The notes under the pieces: model-generated | Told to the model about the DNA's origin: nothing | The model's input: the letters and a program-made list of their open reading frames with translations, nothing else | Database searches by the model: none | Shown: in pieces, positions 1 through 7,457 of the stretch | Numbering within the stretch: position 1 is the first letter of the stretch | How the letters are laid out: every line of letters starts with the position of its first letter | NCBI GenBank assembly: GCA_034432935.1 | Contig: DAOUBD010000028.1 | Location: 1 to 64,000 of the forward strand | Direction of reading: 5' to 3' | Source: DAOUAG01 sp034432935 | GTDB lineage: Bacteria > Chloroflexota > Dehalococcoidia > SM23-28-2 > RBG-16-64-32 | DNA: 64,000 bases | Translations under genes and position numbers: made by a program

Positions 1-427
1 AGCGATGATAGCGGGCGATGGCAAAGCTGCTGAAGTACAAGGGGTACTCCGGCCCCAGGCCCTCTCGCAGCCGCCGGCACAGCTCCTCCGCTGCCTCCGG
101 ATGCCCCTCGAACTCGCTCTCCACGTCCAGTACCAAGAAGCCGGCCTCCCCGTATTGCGCCGTCTCGAGGGCCCGCTGGGCCTCGGCCCGGGGGCTGCGC
201 CCGTAGCAGTAACCCCAGCCGCCGGCGGCGAGACCCCGCGCTTTGAGGGCGCGGGCGATCTCACGCCAGGGCAGGCCCTGATCGAACCAGTGGCCGCCGT
301 CCCAGGCCTTGACGATGGCGCCGGCGCAGCCAGCGTCCCTGAGCCGCCGGGCGACCATGTCCGGATCGCCGCCGTCGCAACGGCGCCAGTTCCAGACCCA
401 TACCCACTTGCCGGCCAGGGGCCCCAT
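1..427 (-). CDS. Glycoside-hydrolase-like TIM-barrel protein (DUF1906/GH25-like), 3' end outside window
   Basis: The reading frame stays open on the minus strand from an ATG at 427 to the left edge, giving 142 residues of an incomplete protein. A strong GGAGGT ribosome site lies just upstream. The N-terminus reads MGPLAGKWVWVWNW, followed by a segment with alternating beta/alpha character: AGAIVKAWDGG, then AAGGWGYCYG, then GFLVLDVESEFEG. The strand-end aromatic and acidic residues, especially LDVESEFEG, resemble the active-site side of DUF1906 or GH25-type TIM barrels that act on or bind cell-wall glycans. There is no signal peptide. It is divergent from the alcohol dehydrogenase at 603. The family assignment is from motif feel and is only moderately certain. 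Confidence 0.6.
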   Translation of the reverse strand, partial: MGPLAGKWVWVWNWRRCDGGDPDMVARRLRDAGCAGAIVKAWDGGHWFDQGLPWREIARALKARGLAAGGWGYCYGRSPRAEAQRALETAQYGEAGFLVLDVESEFEGHPEAAEELCRRLREGLGPEYPLYFSSFAIARYHR

Positions 428-602
428 CGCCACCACCTCCGTCCTCCCTTTCGGCTACCCGCGCGTTGGTCAGCACATATGTTCCCGTACCGCGCATGTA
501 CCCGCAAGGGGGAAATGGCGCTACCCCAGGCCAGGAGGCACGGTTGCGGCAGCCGGCGCCCCCTGTTACCTTATTGGCACCCCAGGGAAGGAGGCCCCGA
601 CC

Positions 603-1718
603 ATGCCCGAGACAGGCCGAGCAGCGGTCTTCATCGACACCGGCAAGCCGTTCGAGATACGGGAGTACCCTGTACCGGACCCGCCGCCCGACGGCATGAT
701 CGTGAGGGTCACCTCGGCCGGCATATGCGGGTCTGACCTGCACGTCTGGCGGGGCGATATCCGCATCGCCATGATGGGCCCTGGCCCGCGCATCCTGGGC
801 CACGAGATGACGGGCCGCGTCGCCAAGCTGGGCGCCAACGTGCGCACCGACACTCTGGGCCAGCCGCTCAAGGAGGGGGACCGCATCGTCTACCCGTACT
901 TCACCCCCTGCCGCCGCTGCTACCAGTGCATCCGGGGCGAGTTCGCCGCTTGTCCCACCAAGTACCCCCCGATACCGGTCAGCGACAACCCTCCCCACTT
1001 CTTCGGGGCCTACGCCGAGTACTACTACATGAAGGATGCCGCCTTCGTCTTCAAAGTCCCTGACGAGCTGTCCGACGAGATGGTCACGCCGGTGAACTGC
1101 GCCCTCTCTGAGGTGATCTACGGCCTCCAGAAGGCGGGGCTGAAGATGGGCGATTCGCTGGTGGTGCAGGGGGCCGGCGGGCTGGGGATCAACGCGACGG
1201 CCGTGGCGCGGGCCATGGGCGCCGGCACCATCATCGTCATCGATGGGGTCCCGGAGCGTTTGGCCCTGGCCAAGGAGTGCGGGGCCGACGCCGTCATCGA
1301 CATCAACGAGGTGGCCACGCCGCAGGACCGCACGGCACGGGTCATGTCCCTGACGGGCGGCCGCGGCGCCGACATCGTGGCAGAGCTGGTGGGCATCCCG
1401 GCCGTCATCCCGGAGGGAATCCCCATGGTGCGGGCCGGCGGCGTCTACCTGGAGATCGGCTGCATCAGCTTCTTCCAGACCACCACCATAGACCCGTCGC
1501 AGCTCAACTGGTTCAACCGCAGCGTGATAGCGGTGAACATGTACAACCCGGCCATCCTGCCGGTGGCGCTGGACTTCCTGATGCGGAACAAGGACCGCTT
1601 TCCTTTGGCCCAGGTGGTCTCCCACAAGTACCCGCTAGAGAAGATCGACGAGGCGTTTCAACAGGCCGAGTGGGAGGGAAAACGCACCTCCATCTCCCGG
1701 GCAGTGGTGACGCCCTAG
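603..1718 (+). CDS. Zinc-dependent medium-chain alcohol dehydrogenase (Tdh/sorbitol dehydrogenase-like)
   Basis: This 371-aa protein is a medium-chain dehydrogenase/reductase that should oxidise an alcohol or polyol with NAD(P). The catalytic zinc ligands are visible as C42 in GICGSD and the H67-E68 pair in LGHEMTG. The structural zinc lobe has four cysteines, near C103, C106, C109 and C117. The Rossmann segment VQGAGGLGINA lies near residue 195. The start at 603 is chosen because AAGGAGG precedes it and because the upstream in-frame extension has no family character. The substrate cannot be read from the sequence. It stands alone, divergent from the TIM-barrel gene. Confidence 0.9.
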   Translation: MPETGRAAVFIDTGKPFEIREYPVPDPPPDGMIVRVTSAGICGSDLHVWRGDIRIAMMGPGPRILGHEMTGRVAKLGANVRTDTLGQPLKEGDRIVYPYFTPCRRCYQCIRGEFAACPTKYPPIPVSDNPPHFFGAYAEYYYMKDAAFVFKVPDELSDEMVTPVNCALSEVIYGLQKAGLKMGDSLVVQGAGGLGINATAVARAMGAGTIIVIDGVPERLALAKECGADAVIDINEVATPQDRTARVMSLTGGRGADIVAELVGIPAVIPEGIPMVRAGGVYLEIGCISFFQTTTIDPSQLNWFNRSVIAVNMYNPAILPVALDFLMRNKDRFPLAQVVSHKYPLEKIDEAFQQAEWEGKRTSISRAVVTP

Positions 1719-1888
1719 CCCTCCGGAGCCGAGAAGCACGGCCGGGCCCGGCCGGTGCCGGCCTCGGCCAGAATGGTGCGCAGCTCGCCCGGGAGGCGCG
1801 CGGCGGCCCATTTACAGCGGCGCATGATTTTCGCAGATCGGCTTGACGGTGCCGTTCAAGGATTGCGGCGTGGCGTGGCGTTACTTGT

Positions 1889-2572
1889 TCACTTCCCCTC
1901 CGACCGGTCCGACAGGTCCGACCGGTCCGACCGGTCCCACCTGTCGGAAACGTCAGACAGGTCTGACCGCATTTTCTTTCTCTCGCGGTAAAGCCTCTCC
2001 GTAAAGCCGCCTTGTTCCAGGAAATTCTGTTCGAGTCTTTCCATCTGTCTGCCCAAAAGGTAAGTCGCCTGGTTAATGAGGCAGATCATGGTGTTGGCCG
2101 CCACCTCGGCGCTGGCGGTCTTGAAATTATACGGGTCTGACCCGCCTGACCTGCCCGACCGGTCCGACACGTCCGCCCGGTCCGACACGTCCGACCTGTC
2201 CGACCGGTCCGACAGGTCCGACCGGCCCGACCCGCCGGATTTGTACTTCGCCCTCACCGCCAGTGCCTCGGGCGAGTTCTTGTCCCATTGGCGCAAGCTC
2301 CGTTGGCGCAGGAAATCTTCATAGTCCAAGAGCAGTTCCTCGAGACTGGCTCGGGCTACGCCAGTCAGCTTGAGTTCCGTCTTCTTAGATGTAGCCGAAG
2401 CCATGCTGCCCTCGGCGATGTTTTGGACTCCGCTGCGTGCCGCCTGCACCATCTGATCACGCGTGCGGGAACCTCTCGGTACGAAACGCTCACAAAATAC
2501 CACCGTGCCATCATAGATAGTCTGTGCCGCCTGGAAACTTCGCAGCTTACGATACCCCCCGTGCGGCGGCAT
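1889..2572 (-). CDS. Four-helix-bundle protein (23S rRNA IVP / Avd superfamily) with in-frame SDR repeats
   Basis: About 227 aa from the ATG at 2572. Residues 5-100 contain QMVQAARSGVQNIAEGS and the helix KKTELKLTGVARASLEELL, which are typical of the S23/four-helix-bundle family whose members occur in rRNA intervening sequences and beside diversity-generating retroelements. The C-terminal part (AEVAANTMICLINQATYLLGRQ) looks like the suffix domain found in some members. Two runs of Ser-Asp-X triplets interrupt the protein, one between the two domains and one at the extreme C-terminus. They come from 9-bp DNA repeats. A TTG at 2626 would add 18 residues, also partly repeat-derived; the ATG fits the family better. 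No reverse transcriptase or rRNA is nearby, and the function is unknown. Confidence 0.8.
   Translation of the reverse strand: MPPHGGYRKLRSFQAAQTIYDGTVVFCERFVPRGSRTRDQMVQAARSGVQNIAEGSMASATSKKTELKLTGVARASLEELLLDYEDFLRQRSLRQWDKNSPEALAVRAKYKSGGSGRSDLSDRSDRSDVSDRADVSDRSGRSGGSDPYNFKTASAEVAANTMICLINQATYLLGRQMERLEQNFLEQGGFTERLYRERKKMRSDLSDVSDRWDRSDRSDLSDRSEGK
1892..1971. repeat. 9-bp minisatellite array 1 (consensus TCCGACCGG)
   Basis: Tandem imperfect 9-bp units (TCCGACCGG, TCCGACAGG and similar) that fall at the 3' end of the four-helix-bundle gene. Each unit encodes Ser-Asp-Arg or Ser-Asp-Leu in frame. The consensus encodes Ser-Asp-Arg on either strand because its reverse complement reads TCG-GAC-CGG in register after shifting. 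Confidence 0.9.
2131..2246. repeat. 9-bp minisatellite array 2 (same family)
   Basis: About a dozen imperfect copies of the same 9-bp unit, lying between the two conserved helical parts of the four-helix-bundle gene. The array keeps the reading frame. Unit variants (ACACGTCC, ACCTGTCC, CCCGCCGG) suggest an older, partly decayed array. Confidence 0.9.
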
Positions 2573-2581
2573 CAGTTTTCT

Positions 2582-2610
2582 GCCTGACCTGTCCCACCTG
2601 TCCGGCACTT
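2582..2610. repeat. Short third patch of the 9-bp repeat
   Basis: A few degenerate units (CCTGACCTG, TCCCACCTG, TCCGGCACT) just upstream of the ATG of the four-helix-bundle gene. They match the two internal arrays, so the same repeat sits at three places around one gene. Confidence 0.6.
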
Positions 2611-2725
2611 CTACGCTCTCCCCCAAAAAGGCTTTCCCCCTCGCGCCAACGTCCTTCGCTGTATTCTAGGCCCAGCGGCCGCATTTCGCCCGGATGGTCT
2701 TGGCACCAAGGGGAAACAAAAGAAC

Positions 2726-2800
2726 TGGAGCCAACGGGGAGATTCGAACTCCCGACCCGCGGTTTACGAAACCGCTGCTCTACCGCTGAGCTACGTTGGC
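2726..2800 (-). tRNA. tRNA-Thr (CGT anticodon)
   Basis: Read on the minus strand, a full cloverleaf is visible: acceptor GCCAACG pairing with CGTTGGC, D-stem GCTC/GAGC, anticodon stem GCGGT/ACCGC closing the loop TTCGTAA with anticodon CGT, and T-arm GGGAG-TTCGAAT-CTCCC. The discriminator base is T and the 3' CCA is encoded. It reads the threonine codon ACG. Confidence 0.96.
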
Positions 2801-2857
2801 TCCCGCAGATATATTACACAAACCCCGCCAGGCCGTGAACAGCCCGCGGCCCCCGGC

Positions 2858-3652
2858 CTATATCGCCACCAGCTCCACTTCCCGTACCGGAAAACGCAGC
2901 AGCTTGCTGGCCACACGGGCGAACACCTGTGGGTCACCAGTCGTGAACCACTGGTACCGCGGCGAGCTGCCAGAGGCCAGGGCATCGGCCTCCCGCAGGA
3001 GCTGGCGCACCCGCCGCGCCACCGGCCGGGAGGGATCGAACACCCGCACCTTGGGGCCCAACATGCTCTTGATGCGGCCCCGCAGGAAGGGATAATGGGT
3101 GCAACCTAGGCCCACGACATCGGCCCCGCTCCTGACCACCGGCGCCAGGTGCCGCTCCAGCAGGGCCAGCGTCGCCCGGCCGCGCAGGGCGCCCCTCTCC
3201 ACCATATCCTCCAGCCCATCGCAGCCAACGTTGATGACCCGCTTATCGGCGGCAAACTCCTCGATCAGGCCCGCCAGGTAGGGGCTGCTGGACGTGGCCG
3301 GCGTCGAGAGGACAGCGATGGTGCCGCTCCTGGTCCGCCGCGCCAGCGTCTTCACCACCGGCACTACACCCACGAAGGGCACGCCGGGGAACGCCTCCCG
3401 CAGGTGGCCGATGGCGTGCACCGTGGCCGTATTGCAGGCCACCACCACCATCTTGGCCTCCCGCGCCAAGAGAAACCGGGTGATCCGCGTCGCCAGGTCC
3501 CGGATCTCGGGCGTCGTCTTCTCGCCGTAAGGGACGTGGCCGCTGTCCGCCAAGAAGAGCATGCTCTCCTGGGGGAGAAGCCTGCGGATGGCGCGCCATA
3601 TGGAAAGGCCGCCCACCCCGGAGTCGAAGAGGCCGATAGGCCGGTTGTCCAT
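2858..3652 (-). CDS. murI: Glutamate racemase
   Basis: This 264-aa protein makes D-glutamate for peptidoglycan. The two catalytic cysteines are C73 in VACNTATVH and C184 in GLGCTHYPFL, and the substrate loop FDSGVGG (residues 9-15) and ADSGHVPYG are intact. The length is normal for the family. A GGAGGG site precedes the ATG at 3652. It sits downstream of nothing obvious and is divergent from the baeRF-like gene. The presence of murI argues for a peptidoglycan-containing cell envelope, which matters for lineage because some Dehalococcoidia lack a wall. Confidence 0.95.
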   Translation of the reverse strand: MDNRPIGLFDSGVGGLSIWRAIRRLLPQESMLFLADSGHVPYGEKTTPEIRDLATRITRFLLAREAKMVVVACNTATVHAIGHLREAFPGVPFVGVVPVVKTLARRTRSGTIAVLSTPATSSSPYLAGLIEEFAADKRVINVGCDGLEDMVERGALRGRATLALLERHLAPVVRSGADVVGLGCTHYPFLRGRIKSMLGPKVRVFDPSRPVARRVRQLLREADALASGSSPRYQWFTTGDPQVFARVASKLLRFPVREVELVAI

Positions 3653-3897
3653 CTAACATCCCTCCCTCGAACAACTGCTACACGGCGATGGCCGCCGGGC
3701 CAAGGCGCTCAGGCGCGCCTCCTTGCCTGATAATACAACGCAGCCGCGGGCCGCCGCGTTTCCCCTGGGGGCCATCCGGCCGGGCCGCCCGGCCCTACCC
3801 GCCCCCTTGACCCCCCCTGTTATCCTTTATGTGTGGCAGGAGGAGCCAGCCCCGGTGCTTCCCGCAAGGACCGGCCATCTCTCATCGGAGGACCGTC

Positions 3898-5016
3898 ATG
3901 ATCTCACGCCAAGACCTGGAACGCCTGGCTGCCTTCAAAAGCGATGACGGTGTGGTCAGCGCCTACGTCCGCATCGACCCCAAGTTGGTTTACGATCGCC
4001 AGGCCCACGCAGCCCAGTTCAAGGGCGCCGTCCGCGCCTTCCTGCGGTCCAACAAGAACGGCTGGCGGCAGGCCGTCCTGGAGCGCGAGAGCGGACGGAT
4101 ACTCAAGTACCTAGAAGACCAGCTACCAGCGGGACGGGGTCTCGCCGTCTTCGCCAGCGAGCCAGCCGGCCTGTGGGAGGTCATCTCCCTGGAGGTGCCC
4201 GTGCCGAGCTTCGTCGACGTGGGCACTACGCCCAGCATTGAGGTCTTGGCCCGCATCCTGGACGAATACCCGCGGCTGGCCATCGCCATCGTCCAGCGGG
4301 ACGCCGCCCGCATCTACCTCTCGGAGCAGCGGCGGGCCGAGGAGGAGGCCGCGATAGAGAGCGAGGTGCCCGGCCGGCACGATCAGGGTGGCTGGGCTCA
4401 GGCCCGCTTTCAACGCCACATCGAGGTCCACGTCCAGCGCCACCTCAAGGAGGCGGCGGACGAGCTGGAGAAGCTGTTCTACGCCCGGCCCTTCGCCGGC
4501 CTGGTCCTGGGCGGCTCCCCCGAAGCCGTGGACGAGCTGCTCGGACTCCTGCCCGGCCCCGTCGCCCGGCGCGTCGTCGGCACGGTGCCCGTGGACCTGA
4601 AACACGATCCCGAAGAGGCGATCCTGGAGCGGGCCCGCCAGGCGGGCGCCGAGGCGGAACGAAAAGCGGAGAGCGAACTGGTGGAGCGGGCCGTGAACGC
4701 CGCCGCCAGCGGCGGCCGGGGCGTCGCCGGCCTGCAAGAGACCCTCCAGGCCGTGGCCGAGGGTCGCGTCCACACCCTCCTCGTCGCCGACGGCTTCGCC
4801 GCCGAAGGGGCCTTCTGCCCCGCCTGTGGCTATCTGGCGGCGGGACCTGCGGAGAGGTGCCCCGCCTGCGGCTCCAGCGTCGAACCCGCGCCGGACGTGG
4901 TCGAGCGGGCGGTGGAGCGGGCCTTCCTAGCTGGCGCCCACATCGAGGCCGTCTTGGGCCCGGCCCGGGATAAACTTATGGGCCACGGCGGCCTCGCGGC
5001 CATCCTGCGCTACTGA
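3898..5016 (+). CDS. baeRF-type eRF1-like protein (Vms1-related release factor family) with C-terminal zinc ribbon
   Basis: This 372-aa protein begins MISRQDLERLAAF, continues with VVSAYVRIDP, and has FAGLVLGGSPEAVDELLGLLP near residue 200, a layout seen in the baeRF (bacterial/archaeal eRF1-like) families that are proposed to act on stalled ribosomes. An L7Ae-like region follows (HTLLVADGFAAEGAFC), with a four-cysteine zinc ribbon CPACGY..CPACG near residues 307-325. The start at 3898 is preceded by GGAGG; an upstream in-frame ATG at 3829 has no family character. The biochemical role of this branch is not established. Confidence 0.8.
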   Translation: MISRQDLERLAAFKSDDGVVSAYVRIDPKLVYDRQAHAAQFKGAVRAFLRSNKNGWRQAVLERESGRILKYLEDQLPAGRGLAVFASEPAGLWEVISLEVPVPSFVDVGTTPSIEVLARILDEYPRLAIAIVQRDAARIYLSEQRRAEEEAAIESEVPGRHDQGGWAQARFQRHIEVHVQRHLKEAADELEKLFYARPFAGLVLGGSPEAVDELLGLLPGPVARRVVGTVPVDLKHDPEEAILERARQAGAEAERKAESELVERAVNAAASGGRGVAGLQETLQAVAEGRVHTLLVADGFAAEGAFCPACGYLAAGPAERCPACGSSVEPAPDVVERAVERAFLAGAHIEAVLGPARDKLMGHGGLAAILRY

Positions 5017-5068
5017 CGAACCGCCGGCGGCGTGACACAAGGCGCCCGCCCGCCGATAATACGAGGCG

Positions 5069-5767
5069 ATGCGCCACCTCCATCTTCTGATCGCCTTCCC
5101 GCTTCTAGCGGCGCTTGCCGCTCTCTCCGCCGCCTGCGGGGGCGGCGGAGAAGAGGCGCCCCCGACGACTGCGGGCCGCGGGACGGTGACGCCGGCCGCC
5201 CAGACGGCAGCGCCCGCGGCCGCCCAAACCTACACCCCCGCCAAGCCCAGCTGCCCCGAGGCTTCGGGCGCCGTTCCGGAGGTAAAGATGAAGCGTTACG
5301 ACCAAGCCCCGCCCATGACCATCGACCCCCAGAAGAAGTACACGGCTACCGTCAAGACCGTTCGCGGCGACTTCACCATCGTCCTGCGGCCAGACCTGGC
5401 GCCGCAGCACGTCAACAGCTTCGTCTTTCTCGCCCGCGACGGCTTCTTCGACGGGGTGACCTTCCACCGGGTGGAGCCTGGCTTCGTCATCCAGGGCGGC
5501 GACCCCACCGGCACGGGCACAGGCGGCCCCGGCTACAAATTGCCGGCCGAATTCACCCAGAAGGAGACCTTCGTCCGGGGCGTCGTCGGCATGGCCCGCA
5601 CTGCCGACCCCAACAGCGCCGGCAGCCAGTTTTTCGTGACCCTGGGTGACGCGCACCACCTGGACGGCCAATACACGATCTTCGGCACCGTCTCTTCGGG
5701 CATGGATGTCGTGGACTGCATCCAGCGGGGGGACGCCATCATCGCCATTGAGATCAGCGAGCAGTAG
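5069..5767 (+). CDS. Lipoprotein cyclophilin-type peptidyl-prolyl cis-trans isomerase
   Basis: 232 aa. A signal peptide ends in the lipobox LSAAC with the lipid-anchored cysteine near residue 23, followed by a Gly/Ala/Thr/Pro linker to about residue 70. The cyclophilin fold follows: NSFVFLARDGFFDGVTFHRV, GFVIQGGDPTGTGTGGPGY, GVVGMARTADPNSAGSQFFV. The catalytic-type FHRV and GSQFF segments are present. It should help fold exported proteins on the outer face of the membrane. A GATAAT box lies only 8 bp before the ATG, so the message may be almost leaderless. Confidence 0.92.
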   Translation: MRHLHLLIAFPLLAALAALSAACGGGGEEAPPTTAGRGTVTPAAQTAAPAAAQTYTPAKPSCPEASGAVPEVKMKRYDQAPPMTIDPQKKYTATVKTVRGDFTIVLRPDLAPQHVNSFVFLARDGFFDGVTFHRVEPGFVIQGGDPTGTGTGGPGYKLPAEFTQKETFVRGVVGMARTADPNSAGSQFFVTLGDAHHLDGQYTIFGTVSSGMDVVDCIQRGDAIIAIEISEQ

Positions 5768-5783
5768 CGCCGGCGGAGCGCGC

Positions 5784-6683
5784 TTAGGCCCGCTGTACCC
5801 TGGCGAGGGCCCGCCCCACGGCGCGCTCCGCGTGGTAGGAGGATCGCACCAAGGGCCCCGCCTCCACGTGGCGGAACCCCAGCGCCAGGGCGTCCTGGCG
5901 TAAGGATTCGAACTCTTCGGGGTGATAGAACCGCTGCACCGGCAGATACCGGGGGCCCGGCCGCAGATATTGGCCGACGGTTAGCACGTCCACCCCAGCG
6001 TCGACCAGATCCGCGAACACCCGCAGCAGCTCGTGCTTCGTCTCCCCTAGGCCCACCATCAGCCCGCTCTTAGTGATTGCGGCCGGGGCCATCTCCTTGG
6101 CCCGGCGCAGCAGCTCCAGCGAGCGCTCGTAGCGCGCCTTAGGGCGGACTCTGGGGTACAACCGCGGCACCGTCTCCATGTTGTGGGCCAGCACATCTGG
6201 GCCAGCCGCCATCACTGCCGCCAGCGCCTCCCAGTCCCCCATGAAATCCGGCACCAAGAGCTCCACCGTCGTCCCGGGCGAGAGGTTACGGATACGGCGC
6301 ACGCTCTCTGCGAAGATGCCGGCGCCGCCATCGGGCAGGTCATCCCGGTTGACGGAGGTGATGACAGCGTGGGCCACGCCCATGGCGCGGACGGCGCGGG
6401 CCACCCGCCGAGGCTCGAGGGCATCGAGGCCGGCAGGACGGCCGGACTTCACGGCGCAGAAGCCGCAGGCCCGGGTGCAGGTGTCGCCCAGGACGAGAAA
6501 GGTGGCGGTGCCTGCCTCCCAGCACTCCCCGATGTTGGGGCAGCGCGCCTCCTGGCACACCGTGTGCAGGCCGGCCCAGCGCACCAGCGCCTGTACCCGC
6601 AGGTAGTTCGGGCCCCCGGGGAAGCGAACGGTAAGCCACGGGGGCTTCCGCTGCGGACTCGAGCCGCCGGTCATCTCGGCCAC
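5784..6683 (-). CDS. lipA: Lipoyl synthase
   Basis: 299 aa. It inserts two sulfurs into octanoyl groups on lipoyl-domain proteins. The radical-SAM motif C69-TRA-C73-GF-C76 and the auxiliary-cluster motif C43-x4-C48-x5-C54 are both intact. ITSVNRDDLPDGGA, LVPDFMGD and ITKSGLMVGLGE match the family core. The usual C-terminal serine ligand region has HVEAGPLVRSSYHA, where RSSYHA is the conserved end. No lipB or lipoyl-protein gene is nearby. It is convergent with the cyclophilin, 17 bp apart. Confidence 0.96.
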   Translation of the reverse strand: MAEMTGGSSPQRKPPWLTVRFPGGPNYLRVQALVRWAGLHTVCQEARCPNIGECWEAGTATFLVLGDTCTRACGFCAVKSGRPAGLDALEPRRVARAVRAMGVAHAVITSVNRDDLPDGGAGIFAESVRRIRNLSPGTTVELLVPDFMGDWEALAAVMAAGPDVLAHNMETVPRLYPRVRPKARYERSLELLRRAKEMAPAAITKSGLMVGLGETKHELLRVFADLVDAGVDVLTVGQYLRPGPRYLPVQRFYHPEEFESLRQDALALGFRHVEAGPLVRSSYHAERAVGRALARVQRA

Positions 6684-6781
6684 GCCCCCATTCTAGCACC
6701 CGCCTGGCAACCGGAGCGCACTTCGAGGCGTCTATCCTTGTACCTGGCGCTGAGATGACCATAGGATAGGACAGGCTCACC

Positions 6782-7444
6782 ATGCGCGATCTCCTGGTCA
6801 TAGGCAGCGACACCCTGGCGCCCTACGTCCATGCCCTGAGGCAGGACGGTTATCGCGTAGAGGCATGCCCCCCGGGGCGCCTGGAGGCGCCGGCGGGCGG
6901 ACGCTACGCCGCCGTCATCATCGAACTGGCGGCAGCCGCCGAGGACAGCGCTGCCAAGAGGCTGCTCGAGGCTGCTCAGCGGGGCGACGCGCCGGCCATC
7001 ATCGCCATCATCCGGCCAGAGGACGCCGCCGGGTTCGACCCCGCCACCGGAGTGGACGACTTCTGCGTCGCCGGCTGCGCCCCAGAAGAGATCTGCGCCC
7101 GCGTGCGCCAGGTCATCTGGAAGCGCCATCGGGTGGACGCGAGGAACGTTCTGAAATGCGGCGACCTGGTGATGGACCTGGCCAACTACACCGTGCACGT
7201 GGCCGGCCGCCCCGTCGAGCTGACCTACAAGGAGTACGAACTGTTGCGCTTTCTCGCCACTAACCGCGGGCGGGTCATCACCCGGGAGACGCTCCTCAGC
7301 AAGGTCTGGGGGTACGACTTCTACGGGGGCGCCCGCACTGTGGACGTCCACATCCGCCGCCTGCGCTCCAAGATCGAGGACCGTCACAACACGTTCATCG
7401 AGACGGTGCGCAACGTAGGCTACCGCTTTCGCGCAACCCCCTAA
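6782..7444 (+). CDS. OmpR-family winged-helix regulator with degenerate receiver domain
   Basis: 220 aa. Residues 120-220 are a clear OmpR/PhoB winged helix (VELTYKEYELLRFLATNRGRVITRE, then ARTVDVHIRRLRSKIED, ending NVGYRFRATP). The N-terminal 110 residues have the receiver-like order of strands but lack the usual acidic pair (LVIGSDT), have Glu where the phosphorylated Asp should be (AVIIELAAA) and lack the conserved Lys. It therefore probably does not respond to a normal phosphotransfer. No histidine kinase is adjacent. It resembles atypical orphan regulators. Confidence 0.85.
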   Translation: MRDLLVIGSDTLAPYVHALRQDGYRVEACPPGRLEAPAGGRYAAVIIELAAAAEDSAAKRLLEAAQRGDAPAIIAIIRPEDAAGFDPATGVDDFCVAGCAPEEICARVRQVIWKRHRVDARNVLKCGDLVMDLANYTVHVAGRPVELTYKEYELLRFLATNRGRVITRETLLSKVWGYDFYGGARTVDVHIRRLRSKIEDRHNTFIETVRNVGYRFRATP

Positions 7445-7457
7445 GAGGGCCGCCTCC

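Noticed and set aside
261..1625. Long minus-strand open frame opposite the alcohol dehydrogenase
   Set aside because: Its protein has no recognisable domain, overlaps a clear zinc dehydrogenase and reflects G+C-rich codon shadowing.
1755..2324. Plus-strand frames with SDRSDR runs
   Set aside because: They are made by the same 9-bp repeat read from the other strand and have no domain outside the repeat.
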